Shown here in pieces: positions 8,808 to 17,150 of a DNA stretch of 64,000 nt. The notes beneath the pieces were generated by a model, which saw nothing but the letters and a program-made list of their open reading frames with translations, ran no database searches and was not told the origin of the DNA. The stretch lies in NCBI RefSeq assembly GCF_031458115.1, contig NZ_JAVDXV010000008.1:310001-374000 (forward strand). Reading direction: 5' to 3'. Position 1 is the first letter of the stretch; the number at the start of each line of letters is the position of its first letter. This DNA is from Pelomonas asaccharophilus_A (GTDB lineage: Bacteria > Pseudomonadota > Gammaproteobacteria > Burkholderiales > Burkholderiaceae_C). Position numbers and translations under genes: made by a program.

Positions 8808-9455
8808 ATGATCAAGGTCATCCTCTGCGACGACCACGGCCTGATCCGCCGCGGCATCCGCGACACGCTGGCCGACGCGGGCGACATCGAGGTCATCGGC
8901 GAGGCCGGCGACTACACGGAGCTGCGCGGCCTGCTGCACAAGGTCGGCCGTGACAACCCCTGCGACGTACTGGTGCTTGACATCAACATGCCGGGTCGGT
9001 CCGGCCTGGATGTGCTGCATGTGCTGAAGGACGAGGGCTCCACGCTGCGCACGTTGATCGTGTCCATGTACCCGGAAGACCAGTACGCCATCCGCGCGCT
9101 GCGCGCGGGTGCCTACGGCTACGTCAACAAGGGCGGCGACCCGGCCAGCCTGGTGCAGGCGGTGCGCACGGTGGCACAGGGCCGCAAGTACGTGACACCC
9201 GAGATCGCGCAGATGCTGGTGGAGAGCCTGACCGCGCCGGTAGCCGAGCAGGCCCACCACAAGCTGTCCGACCGCGAGCTTCAGACTCTGGTGATGATCG
9301 CGTCCGGCAAGCGCCTGTCCGACATCGCCGAGGAGCTGATGCTCAGCCCCAAGACCGTCAGCGTCTACCGCGCCCGCGTGCTGGAGAAGCTGGGGCTGAC
9401 GAACAACTCCGAGCTGACGGTTTACGCAATCCGCAACGGTCTCGTGGCCAGCTGA
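8808..9455 (+). CDS. LuxR/NarL-type response regulator
   Basis: 215 residues. Receiver with CDDHGLIRRG, acceptor Asp in VLVLDINMPGRSG, and YVNKGGD holding the conserved Lys; then a LuxR-type helix-turn-helix (LSDRELQTLVMIASGKRLSDIAEEL ... VSVYRARVLEKLG, about 145-205). ATG at 8808 begins exactly at the receiver; a longer frame from 8634 encodes Arg/Pro-rich sequence with no domain and is not used. The upstream HisKA_3 kinase is the likely partner. The MacAB-like export operon begins 177 bases downstream and may be a target, which is inference. Confidence 0.9.
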   Translation: MIKVILCDDHGLIRRGIRDTLADAGDIEVIGEAGDYTELRGLLHKVGRDNPCDVLVLDINMPGRSGLDVLHVLKDEGSTLRTLIVSMYPEDQYAIRALRAGAYGYVNKGGDPASLVQAVRTVAQGRKYVTPEIAQMLVESLTAPVAEQAHHKLSDRELQTLVMIASGKRLSDIAEELMLSPKTVSVYRARVLEKLGLTNNSELTVYAIRNGLVAS

Positions 9456-9632
9456 GGGCCGCCCAGGGGCGCTGGAAGGCCCTCGCCGCCATTCATCCCG
9501 CCTGGCGGCTATTGATCCCGCCCAATCGCCACTTGTCGAAAGTCGGGATCCCCTGCCAGCGCTGTCTGTGCAAAATCCGCGCGATTCCAACCTGGTGCAT
9601 TCAGTTGCGGGGAGCGCGTCATCGATACCGGA

Positions 9633-10850
9633 TTGCTGAAAGAGTTGCGCATCGACGGTGCGCACCGTGAGGATCATGGCGGCGGGCCGCCGAAATGGGT
9701 CTGGGGCATGGCGGCGGGCGTGCTCGTCCTGGCGCTGGTCGGCGGGGCGGCCTGGTGGTACGTTGCTGGCAACAAGCCCATTGCGGTGCAGACCGTCACG
9801 GTCAAGGCCAACGGCCAGGGCGGCGCGGCCAACGTGGTGCTGCAGGCCACCGGCTATGTGACGGCACGCCGCATGGCCACCGTGTCGGCGCAGATCACCG
9901 GCACGCTGACCGAGGTGCTGATCGACGAAGGCTTCAAGGTCAAGAAGGGCCAGGTGCTGGCTCGGCTGGACGACACCGGCCTGAGGGCGGCCCGTGCCGC
10001 GGCACAGGCCCAGGTGCGTACCGCCGAGGCCAACCTGGGCCAGCTGCGCGCCCAGCTGGCCCAGGCCCAGGCGGACGAGCGCCGCCAGGCCGAGCTGTCC
10101 GCCGCGGGCATGACCACGCGGCAGTCGCGCGAGCAGGCGGGCACGGCGGTGAAGACGGTGGCGGCCCAGCTCGAGGCGGCGCAGCGCCAGATCGAGGCGG
10201 CGCAGGCTCAGGCCCGCCAGGCCGACGTCAACTTCGACTACGCCACCGTGCGTGCGCCGTTCGATGGCGTCGTCACCGCGCGGGCGGCGCAGGTGGGCGA
10301 GATCATCTCGCCGCTGTCCGCCGGCGGCGGCTTCACGCGTACCGGCGTGGGCACCATCGTCGACATGGACTCATTGGAAGTGGGCGTGGACGTCAACGAG
10401 GCCTACATCGCCCAGGTCAAGCCCGACATGCCGTGCGAGGCCGTGCTGGATGCCTATCCTGACTGGCGGATCCCGGCGCGTGTCGTGGCCGTCATTCCCA
10501 GCGCCGACCGGGGCAAGGCGACCGTCAAGGTGCGCGTGGCGCTGGAGCAGAAGGACGAGCGCGTCGTGCCCGACATGGGCGTGCGCGTCAGCTTCCTGGC
10601 CGCCAAGCCCAAGGCCGAGGCCAAGCCGGTGCCCGGCGTGCTGCTGCCGCCCGACGCGGTGGTGGAGCGAGCAGGCGCCCAAGTCGTGTTTGCCGTGAAT
10701 GAAGGCCGGGCGGAGCAGCGCACGGTCAAGCTGGGTGGTGATGTCGGCAAGTTCCGGCTCGCCACCGAGGGTGTGAAGGCAGGGGAGACGGTTGTCGTGT
10801 CGCCGCCCGCCGAACTGAAGAGTGGTTCAACCGTCATCTCCAAGGAATGA
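9633..10850 (+). CDS. Periplasmic adaptor (membrane fusion) subunit of a MacAB-like exporter
   Basis: 405 residues from the TTG at 9633. One N-terminal membrane anchor (VWGMAAGVLVLALVGGAAWWYV, about 22-45), a biotinyl-lipoyl-like domain split by a long Ala/Gln-rich helical hairpin (about 100-205), and beta-barrel and membrane-proximal domains. It would bridge the inner-membrane permeases to an outer-membrane channel. The start is uncertain: GGGGAG at 9608 is too far from the TTG but well spaced for an ATC codon at 9621 in the same frame (adding IDTG). The stop overlaps the ATPase start (ATGA). Confidence 0.88.
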   Translation: MLKELRIDGAHREDHGGGPPKWVWGMAAGVLVLALVGGAAWWYVAGNKPIAVQTVTVKANGQGGAANVVLQATGYVTARRMATVSAQITGTLTEVLIDEGFKVKKGQVLARLDDTGLRAARAAAQAQVRTAEANLGQLRAQLAQAQADERRQAELSAAGMTTRQSREQAGTAVKTVAAQLEAAQRQIEAAQAQARQADVNFDYATVRAPFDGVVTARAAQVGEIISPLSAGGGFTRTGVGTIVDMDSLEVGVDVNEAYIAQVKPDMPCEAVLDAYPDWRIPARVVAVIPSADRGKATVKVRVALEQKDERVVPDMGVRVSFLAAKPKAEAKPVPGVLLPPDAVVERAGAQVVFAVNEGRAEQRTVKLGGDVGKFRLATEGVKAGETVVVSPPAELKSGSTVISKE

Positions 10851-11548
10851 GCATGAGCGCATTGATCGAAGTTCGCGACCTGTCCAAGGTCTACACCCGC
10901 GGCAAGCAGAAGGTGGAGGTGCTGCACCACATCGACCTCAATGTGCAGCAGGGTGACTTCCTGGCGCTGATGGGCCCGTCCGGCTCCGGCAAGACGACGC
11001 TGCTGAACCTGATGGGCGGGCTGGATGCGCCCACCGGCGGCTCCATCAGCGTGGGTGGCGAGCGCATCGACCAGCTGTCGGGCGCCAAGCTCGCCAAGTG
11101 GCGCGCGTCCAAGGTCGGCTTCGTGTTCCAGTTCTACAACCTGATGCCCACGCTGTCGGCGCAGAAAAACGTCGAGCTGCCGCTGCTGCTGACCAAGCTG
11201 TCGGCCGCGGAGCGCAAGAAGCGCGCAGCCATCGCGCTGCAGTTGGTGGGCCTGGCCGACCGCGCCTCGCACAAGCCCACCGAGCTGTCCGGCGGTCAGC
11301 AGCAGCGCGTGTCCATTGCGCGGGCCATCGTGTCCGACCCCACATTGCTGGTCTGCGACGAGCCCACCGGCGACCTGGACCGCCAGAGCGCCGAGGACGT
11401 GCTGACGCTGCTGCAGGCATTGAACCGCGAGCACGGCAAGACCATCGTCATGGTCACTCACGACCCGCGCGCCGCCGCCCGCGCCAGCCACACGCTGCAC
11501 CTGGACAAGGGCACGCTGGTCGAACAGGCCGAAACCGCGACCGCCTGA
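10847..11548 (+). CDS. ABC transporter ATP-binding protein (MacB/LolD type)
   Basis: 233 residues, a single nucleotide-binding domain. Walker A is GPSGSGKTT, the Q-loop is FQFYNLMP, the signature is LSGGQQQRVSIARAI, Walker B is LLVCDEPTGDLD and the switch histidine is in VMVTHDPRA. The EPTGDLD and LSGGQQQRV forms mark the LolD/MacB group, which powers mechanotransmission exporters rather than importers. The start overlaps the stop of the adaptor by four bases and two FtsX-like permeases follow, so a four-gene exporter is complete apart from an outer-membrane channel. Confidence 0.94.
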   Translation: MSMSALIEVRDLSKVYTRGKQKVEVLHHIDLNVQQGDFLALMGPSGSGKTTLLNLMGGLDAPTGGSISVGGERIDQLSGAKLAKWRASKVGFVFQFYNLMPTLSAQKNVELPLLLTKLSAAERKKRAAIALQLVGLADRASHKPTELSGGQQQRVSIARAIVSDPTLLVCDEPTGDLDRQSAEDVLTLLQALNREHGKTIVMVTHDPRAAARASHTLHLDKGTLVEQAETATA

Positions 11549-11561
11549 GGAGGGTGACGCG

Positions 11562-12731
11562 ATGAAATACCTCCACCTCATCTGGGCGGCGCTGTTCAGG
11601 CGCAAGGGCCGCACCTTCCTGACGCTGGTGTCCATCATCACGGCCTTCCTGCTGTTCGGGCTGCTGGATGCGGTGCGCGTGGGCTTCGACCAGGCCGGAA
11701 AAAGCGCGGATGGCGCCCAAAGATTGCAGACCGGGGCCAAGCTCAGCTTCATCCAGCTGCTGCCGATGTCGCTGGGTGCGCGCATCACGCAGATCGACGG
11801 CGTGAAGGACACCACCTTCGCGAACTGGTTCGGCGGCGCCTACCAGAAGCCCGAGAACCAGGTGTTCAGCTTTGCCGTGGCGCCCAACTACCTGGACATC
11901 TACCCCGAGATGGAAGTCTCGGCCGAGCACCGCAAGGCCTTCGCCGAGACCAAGGACGGCGCGCTGGTGGGCGAGGGCCTGGCCAAGCGCTTCGGCTGGA
12001 AGGTGGGCGACCAGGTGCCCATGCAGTCCACCATCTTCCCGGACCGCAGCGGCAGCCAGAACTGGCCGTTCAAGATCGCCGGCATCATCAAGGTGACCGA
12101 CAAGAAGACCTCCGGATGGTTCGACCAGGTGTTCCTGCTGAACTGGAAGTACTTCGACGACACCACGCCGTGGAACAACGGCCAGGTGGGCTGGTACGTG
12201 ACGCGCGTGAAGGACGTGAACCAGGCTGATCGCATCGCCAAGGCCATCGACGCGATGTCGATGAACTCCGCGAACGAGACCCGCACGCAGACCGAGGCCG
12301 CCGCCACCGCCGCGTGGATGAAGCAGCTGGCGGACATCAACCTCATCGTCACCTCCATCATGGGTGCCGTGTTCTTCACGCTGCTGCTGCTGGCCGGCAA
12401 CACCATGATGCAGGCGGTGCGCGAACGCACCGGCGAGATCGCGGTGCTGAAGACGCTGGGCTTCTCCGGCCACAGCGTGCTGGCCATGGTGCTGGCCGAG
12501 GCGGTGCTGCTGCTGGTCATCGGTGGCGTGGTGGGCCTGGGCCTGGCCAGCGTCGTCGGCCCGGCGGTGGGCGCGGCCAGCAATGGCGCGCTGAACCTGC
12601 CCGCGGCAGGGGCGGCCAGCTGGGCCATCGGCGTGGGACTGATGCTGCTGTTCGGTCTTTTGGTGGGCCTGCTGCCGGCGCTGAATGCGATGCGCCTGAA
12701 CATCACCGACGCACTGGCCGGGAGGGCATGA
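11562..12731 (+). CDS. FtsX/MacB-like ABC permease (first)
   Basis: 389 residues. One membrane helix near the N-terminus (FLTLVSIITAFLLFGLLDAV), a large periplasmic domain, then three helices in the C-terminal FtsX domain (INLIVTSIMGAVFFTLLLLA; ERTGEIAVLKTLGFSGHSVL; LLLVIGGVVGLGL; the last near 360). The ERTGEIAVLKTLG coupling helix is typical of the family. It starts 13 bases after the ATPase and overlaps the second permease (ATGA). Substrate is unknown. Confidence 0.9.
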   Translation: MKYLHLIWAALFRRKGRTFLTLVSIITAFLLFGLLDAVRVGFDQAGKSADGAQRLQTGAKLSFIQLLPMSLGARITQIDGVKDTTFANWFGGAYQKPENQVFSFAVAPNYLDIYPEMEVSAEHRKAFAETKDGALVGEGLAKRFGWKVGDQVPMQSTIFPDRSGSQNWPFKIAGIIKVTDKKTSGWFDQVFLLNWKYFDDTTPWNNGQVGWYVTRVKDVNQADRIAKAIDAMSMNSANETRTQTEAAATAAWMKQLADINLIVTSIMGAVFFTLLLLAGNTMMQAVRERTGEIAVLKTLGFSGHSVLAMVLAEAVLLLVIGGVVGLGLASVVGPAVGAASNGALNLPAAGAASWAIGVGLMLLFGLLVGLLPALNAMRLNITDALAGRA

Positions 12732-14044
12732 GCATGAAGTTCCTGAAGAACCTGGGTCTCTTTCTGCTGACCATCGTCGTGCTCGTCGCCTGGGTCATGA
12801 TGCCCTGGCAGGGTGCCATCGCGTTGGCGCTGCTGCTGGCCGCATGGATGTTCCTATTCCGCAGCGGCGCGCAGGCGCGCTCGGTGACGGCGGTGGGTGT
12901 CAGCACGCTGGGCCAGCGCATCGGCTCCTCGGCCGTCATCGTCGTCGGCATCGCCGGCGTGGTGGGCGTGCTGGTGGCGCTGCTGGCCATGGCCGAGGGC
13001 TATGCGCAGACGCTGCGCAACTCGGGCAGCAACGACACGGCCATCGTCATGCGCGGCGCGTCGGCCGCCGAGGTGACGTCGTCGCTGAGCCGCGAGGATG
13101 TGGTGCAGATCGAGCAGGCGCCCGGCATCGCCCGCAACGACAAGGGCGAGCCCATCGTGTCGGCCGAGACCGTCGTGGCGGCCAACCTGCCGGTGCGCGG
13201 CAGCACCACCGACGAGGAGGGCAGCGCCCAGGTGCGCGGTGTCAGCCCCGCCGCGTTCACCGTGCGGCCGCACATGAAGATCGTCGAAGGCCGCACCTTC
13301 CAGCCTGGCCTTCGTGAACTCGTGGTCGGCAAGGGCGCGGTGCGCCAGTTCGAGGGCCTGAAGGTGGGCGCGACGATCAAGCTGGGCGCGCAGCCGTGGA
13401 CCGTCGTGGGCGTATTCGTGTCCGGCGACTCCATGGAGTCCGAGCTGTGGGCCGACGCCAATGTCGTCAACGACAGCTACCAGCGCGGCAGCGGCCGCAA
13501 CTCGGCGACCGTGCGCCTCACCAATCAGGCGGCGTTCAAGGAGTTCAAGGCCGGCGTGGAGGGCAACCCGCAGCTCAAGGTCACGGCCAGCACCACGTTG
13601 GAGTTCTTCGCCAAGCAGTCCGAGCAGATGACCAAGATCCTGCGCATCATCGGCATCACGGTGGGTTCCATCATGGCCGTGGGCGCGGTGTTCGGCGCGC
13701 TGAACACCATGTTCGCGGCGGTGGCGACAAGGGCCCGCGAGATCGCCACGCTGCGCGCCATCGGCTTCCGCGGCCTTCCAGTGGTCGTGGCCGTGATGCT
13801 GGAGACCACGCTGCTGGCCTTGATCGGCGGCTTGATCGGCGGCTTCGTGGCCTGGCTGCTGTTCAACGGCTTCGAGGCGTCGACGATGTCGGCCGTCGGC
13901 AAGCTCAGCTTCAATCTGGCCGTGTCGCCGGGTCTGCTGTGGGAAGGCATCAAGTGGGCACTGGCCATCGGCTTCGTCGGCGGGCTGTTCCCGGCCGTGC
14001 GGGCTGCCAGCCTGCCGGTGACGACGGCGTTGCGCGAGGCCTGA
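12728..14044 (+). CDS. FtsX/MacB-like ABC permease (second)
   Basis: 438 residues from the overlapping ATG at 12728. Two N-terminal hydrophobic stretches (LGLFLLTIVVLVAWVM and IALALLLAAWMFL) precede the usual first helix (SSAVIVVGIAGVVGVLVALL), a periplasmic domain, and a C-terminal FtsX domain with REIATLRAIGFRG as coupling helix. It therefore has two more apparent membrane helices than its neighbour. Together with the first permease it probably forms a heterodimer. Last gene of the operon; a hairpin follows at 14059. Confidence 0.9.
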   Translation: MSMKFLKNLGLFLLTIVVLVAWVMMPWQGAIALALLLAAWMFLFRSGAQARSVTAVGVSTLGQRIGSSAVIVVGIAGVVGVLVALLAMAEGYAQTLRNSGSNDTAIVMRGASAAEVTSSLSREDVVQIEQAPGIARNDKGEPIVSAETVVAANLPVRGSTTDEEGSAQVRGVSPAAFTVRPHMKIVEGRTFQPGLRELVVGKGAVRQFEGLKVGATIKLGAQPWTVVGVFVSGDSMESELWADANVVNDSYQRGSGRNSATVRLTNQAAFKEFKAGVEGNPQLKVTASTTLEFFAKQSEQMTKILRIIGITVGSIMAVGAVFGALNTMFAAVATRAREIATLRAIGFRGLPVVVAVMLETTLLALIGGLIGGFVAWLLFNGFEASTMSAVGKLSFNLAVSPGLLWEGIKWALAIGFVGGLFPAVRAASLPVTTALREA

Positions 14045-14058
14045 AGTCAAGCTAGGGG

Positions 14059-14092
14059 GGCGGGCCGGATGGGCGAATCCATCAGGCCCGCC
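14059..14092 (+). terminator. Hairpin after the ABC export operon
   Basis: GGCGGGCC at 14059-14066 pairs with GGCCCGCC at 14085-14092, with additional GGATGG/CCATC pairing inside. There is no T tract, so it is a candidate Rho-independent terminator or RNA-stabilising hairpin only. Confidence 0.45.
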
Positions 14093-14145
14093 GGGCCGTA
14101 AGAGGACGGGGCGTGCTTGCCCCAACCATCCATCAGGAGCCCGAA

Positions 14146-15018
14146 ATGACCCTCCGCTTCCATCGTGCCGCGCTCACCGCGGCGGCCGTACTCGCATGCG
14201 CGTCGGCACAGGCCGTCACGCTGATCGGCCTGAACAGCCAGAACCAGTTGACGCGCATCGACACCATGGACATCGCCGGTGCGATGAACATGGACATCTC
14301 CGGCCTGATGGCGGGCGACCGTCTGGTGGGCATAGACGCCCGCCCCAAGGACGGCAAGATCTACGGCGTCAGCACGATGAACCAGATCTACACCGTCGAC
14401 GAGATGACCGGCGCCGCCACCTGGGTGGCCGCGCTGAGCGCGCCGGTGGTGAACGCCAACCTCGGCTACGGTATCGACTTCAACCCGGTGGCCGACTTCG
14501 GCACGGCCGCATCGCTGCGGCTGGTCAGCTCGGCGGGCGACAACTTCGCCGTCAACGCCAGCACGGGCGTGGTGGGCAACACGGCCAACAAGATCGCCAC
14601 CGGTTTCACGGGCGTCGGCTACACCAACACGACGCTGATGCCCAGCGCCGCGCCGGCCAGCACGGCGCTGTACTACATCGACAGCAACTCCGACATGCTG
14701 GCCATGGCGCCGTCCGCGTTCAACACGCCCACCATCAGCATGGTCGGCTCACTGGGCGTGGATGTGCTGAAGGCCAACGGCTTCGAGGTGCTGGGCAACG
14801 GCACAGCCTATGCGGCGCTGACCGTCGACGGCGCGTCGCTGACGACCGGCATCTACGGCATCGATCTCAACACCGGTGCGGCCACGCTGATGGGCACGTA
14901 CAACGGCACGCTGTCGGGCCTGACGGTCAGCGCGGTGCCAGAGCCAGCCACTTACGGGATGATGGCGCTGGGTCTGCTGGGCCTTGGCCTGATGCGTCGC
15001 CGTTCACGCGCCAACTGA
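14146..15018 (+). CDS. DUF4394-type PEP-CTERM exported protein
   Basis: 290 residues. Signal peptide (AALTAAAVLACASAQA, cleavage near residue 22), a body of beta-propeller-like repeats typical of DUF4394 (LIGLNSQNQLTRIDT, VGIDARPKDGKIYGV, IYTVDEMTGAATWV, GIYGIDLNTGAATLMG), and a PEP-CTERM sorting tail: VPEP, a hydrophobic helix, then RRRSR. An exosortase is expected to process it at or outside the envelope, but no exosortase gene is in the window. CAGGAG lies upstream of the ATG at 14146. Single-gene unit flanked by hairpins. Function unknown. Confidence 0.85.
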   Translation: MTLRFHRAALTAAAVLACASAQAVTLIGLNSQNQLTRIDTMDIAGAMNMDISGLMAGDRLVGIDARPKDGKIYGVSTMNQIYTVDEMTGAATWVAALSAPVVNANLGYGIDFNPVADFGTAASLRLVSSAGDNFAVNASTGVVGNTANKIATGFTGVGYTNTTLMPSAAPASTALYYIDSNSDMLAMAPSAFNTPTISMVGSLGVDVLKANGFEVLGNGTAYAALTVDGASLTTGIYGIDLNTGAATLMGTYNGTLSGLTVSAVPEPATYGMMALGLLGLGLMRRRSRAN

Positions 15019-15030
15019 GCAACGCGGCAA

Positions 15031-15064
15031 GCAGACGCCCACGCGCCACCGTGAGGGCGTCTGC
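15031..15064 (+). terminator. Hairpin after the DUF4394 gene
   Basis: GCAGACGCCC at 15031-15040 pairs perfectly with GGGCGTCTGC at 15055-15064, 13 bases after the stop codon. The downstream sequence lacks a clear T run, so terminator function is likely but not certain. Confidence 0.55.
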
Positions 15065-15158
15065 ATCCGGTGTGGCTGCAGGTGTCGACGCTCAGCGAGC
15101 AACCAGTGCGCGCCGCGCCGTGACGCGCCAATTCATCGTTGCCGATGCAGCATTGGCG

Positions 15159-17150
15159 TTAGCGTGAGCCGGCAAGGCGCAGGATCTGCGACAGCAGCGT
15201 TTGCGGGCGCAGTGGTTTGCCGAGATGGGCGTCGAACCCCGCCTCGAGTGCATGGGTGCGATCGCCTTCGCGGGAAAACGCCGTGAGCGCAATGGCGGGA
15301 AGACGATGCCCGCTGCCCTCGCGTTGGCGCAGTTCGCGAATCAGCTCATAGCCGTCGCGACCCGGCATGCCGATATCGCTGATCAGCAGATCGAACCTGC
15401 GCTCCGTCAGTGTCTTCAGTGCAGCATCCACCGAGGTTTCGTGGCGAACCTGCATGCCTTGCTCGCCCAGGATCATCGACAGCATCGCGCCGGCTTCCAG
15501 ATCGTCTTCCACGACCAACACGGCAAGACCGACCAGCGGCGCGGCAGGCGCACTGCCAAGTGAGCCAAAGCTGCTGATTTCGCCGGTTTCAACTGGATCA
15601 GTCGTGGCCTCTGCGCTCGGAAGCCAGATCGTGAACGTCGCGCCTAGGCCGACCCCACCGCTGGTCACGGCGACATGGCCGCCGTGCGCCTCGATGAGGT
15701 TCTTCACAATGGCCAGACCCAGACCCAATCCGCCATGCTGACGATTGCTCGCCGCGTCGCTCTGCGCGAAGCGGTCGAACACGAAGGGCAGAAAGTCCGC
15801 CGAGATACCCTGGCCCTGGTCGGTCACGGCGATGGCCACGCCACCAGCCTCAGCCTTCACGGTCAGGGTGATCTCGCTGCCTGCGGGCGAGAACTTGATG
15901 GCATTGCCGAGCAGGTTCCACAGCACTTGCTGGATACGAGCGTCGTCGGCGTGGATCTTGAGGTCTTCCTGCTCCATTTCGAGACGCAGGCGATGTCTGC
16001 TGCGCTCCAGCAGCGGCTGTACGGCGGACATGCTGGCCTCGACCATCTTGGCGACTTCCGCCCATTCGAGGTTCAGTGTCAACTTGCCGAGATTGAGTCG
16101 GGACATGTCCAGAATGTCCGAAATCAGCCGGGCCTGGATGACGGCGTTCCGCTCGATGGCGGCGAGGCCCTTCTCGAGCAACTCGGGCTGGCTGCGCTGC
16201 TGCAGCATGTGAGCCCAGTTCAGGATGACATTCAGCGGCGTGCGCAACTCGTGCGAAAGCACTGCGATGAGATCGTCCTTCAACCGGTTGTGACGCTCGG
16301 CCGTGCGGCGGGCGCTGCGCTCACGCTCCAGCAGTTCCTGCCGCTGCTCGGCCACGAGCAGGCGCTGCGAAATGTCGGTCGCCACGAGCATCGCGATACC
16401 GGGTTCGGTGTAGGTGGCGGCTGCCCATTCGATGGGTACAAGGCGGCCACCCGGCTGCGCCAGGCGGAACTCGGCATGGCTGCTCTCGGCCGTCAGGCCC
16501 TGCACGAAGGCCGCGGCCGCGTCGGCATCATCCGGTGCCACGAAGTCCAGCAGTGACTTGCCCGTGACTTGCTCTTGCGTGCGGCCCAACAGCAGCAGCA
16601 TGGCGGGGTTCACATCGCCCAGCCGGCCATGCACCGTGTCGATCAGACCGATGCCGCTCGGCGCCCGCTCGAATGCGGCGCGGAACTTGGCCTCGCTGTG
16701 CCGCATCGCATCCTCGGCCTCGCGGGTGCGCACCAGCGACTGGATGGTCGAGATCAGCACAGCAGGCTCGACTGGATGCGTCAGATAGGCGTCTGCACCG
16801 GAATCCAGGCCACGAACCTTGTCTTCATCCGTCAGGTACGCCGCGGTGAGATGGATGACCGGTAGCTTGAAGGTGGTGGGCTGTCGGCGCAGTCGGCGGC
16901 AGACTTCGAGGCCGTCGATATCGGGCAGATGGATGTCCAGCACCACCGCCGACAGGCTCTCGTCGGCGAGTGCCAACGCCTGCATGCCGGTGGAGGCCTC
17001 GATGACGGGAAATCCCGCAGATTGCAGTTGACGTACGGTCGTGTATCGACCGATCGGGTCGTCGTTGACGACCAGCAGTCGATGCCGCGACCGGTCCAGC
17101 TTGCGGGCGCCCGAAGCGGCTGCGCTATCGGCGGGCTGCGGCTCGCTCAT
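15159..17150 (-). CDS. Soluble hybrid histidine kinase REC-PAS-HisKA-HATPase-REC
   Basis: 663 residues, no membrane segment. First receiver about 18-135 (LLVVNDDP, acceptor Asp in VVLDIHLPDIDG); the usual Lys-Pro is replaced by His-Pro (AYLTHPVEP). A PAS domain follows (FERAPSGIGLIDT), then HisKA with VLSHELRTPLNVI, HATPase (NLLGNAIKFSP, DQGQGI, GGLGLGLAIVKNLIEAHGG) and a second receiver (VVEDDLEAGA, LLISDIGMPGRDG, HLGKPL). The start overlaps the upstream kinase stop (ATGA at 17147-17150). As the last gene of the stressosome operon it may receive or convert its signal. Confidence 0.92.
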   Translation of the reverse strand: MSEPQPADSAAASGARKLDRSRHRLLVVNDDPIGRYTTVRQLQSAGFPVIEASTGMQALALADESLSAVVLDIHLPDIDGLEVCRRLRRQPTTFKLPVIHLTAAYLTDEDKVRGLDSGADAYLTHPVEPAVLISTIQSLVRTREAEDAMRHSEAKFRAAFERAPSGIGLIDTVHGRLGDVNPAMLLLLGRTQEQVTGKSLLDFVAPDDADAAAAFVQGLTAESSHAEFRLAQPGGRLVPIEWAAATYTEPGIAMLVATDISQRLLVAEQRQELLERERSARRTAERHNRLKDDLIAVLSHELRTPLNVILNWAHMLQQRSQPELLEKGLAAIERNAVIQARLISDILDMSRLNLGKLTLNLEWAEVAKMVEASMSAVQPLLERSRHRLRLEMEQEDLKIHADDARIQQVLWNLLGNAIKFSPAGSEITLTVKAEAGGVAIAVTDQGQGISADFLPFVFDRFAQSDAASNRQHGGLGLGLAIVKNLIEAHGGHVAVTSGGVGLGATFTIWLPSAEATTDPVETGEISSFGSLGSAPAAPLVGLAVLVVEDDLEAGAMLSMILGEQGMQVRHETSVDAALKTLTERRFDLLISDIGMPGRDGYELIRELRQREGSGHRLPAIALTAFSREGDRTHALEAGFDAHLGKPLRPQTLLSQILRLAGSR

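Noticed and set aside
9480..9600. Short direct repeat TTCATCCCGCC / TTGATCCCGCC before the efflux adaptor gene
   Set aside because: Only two units of about 11 bases with a mismatch; too little to call an operator.
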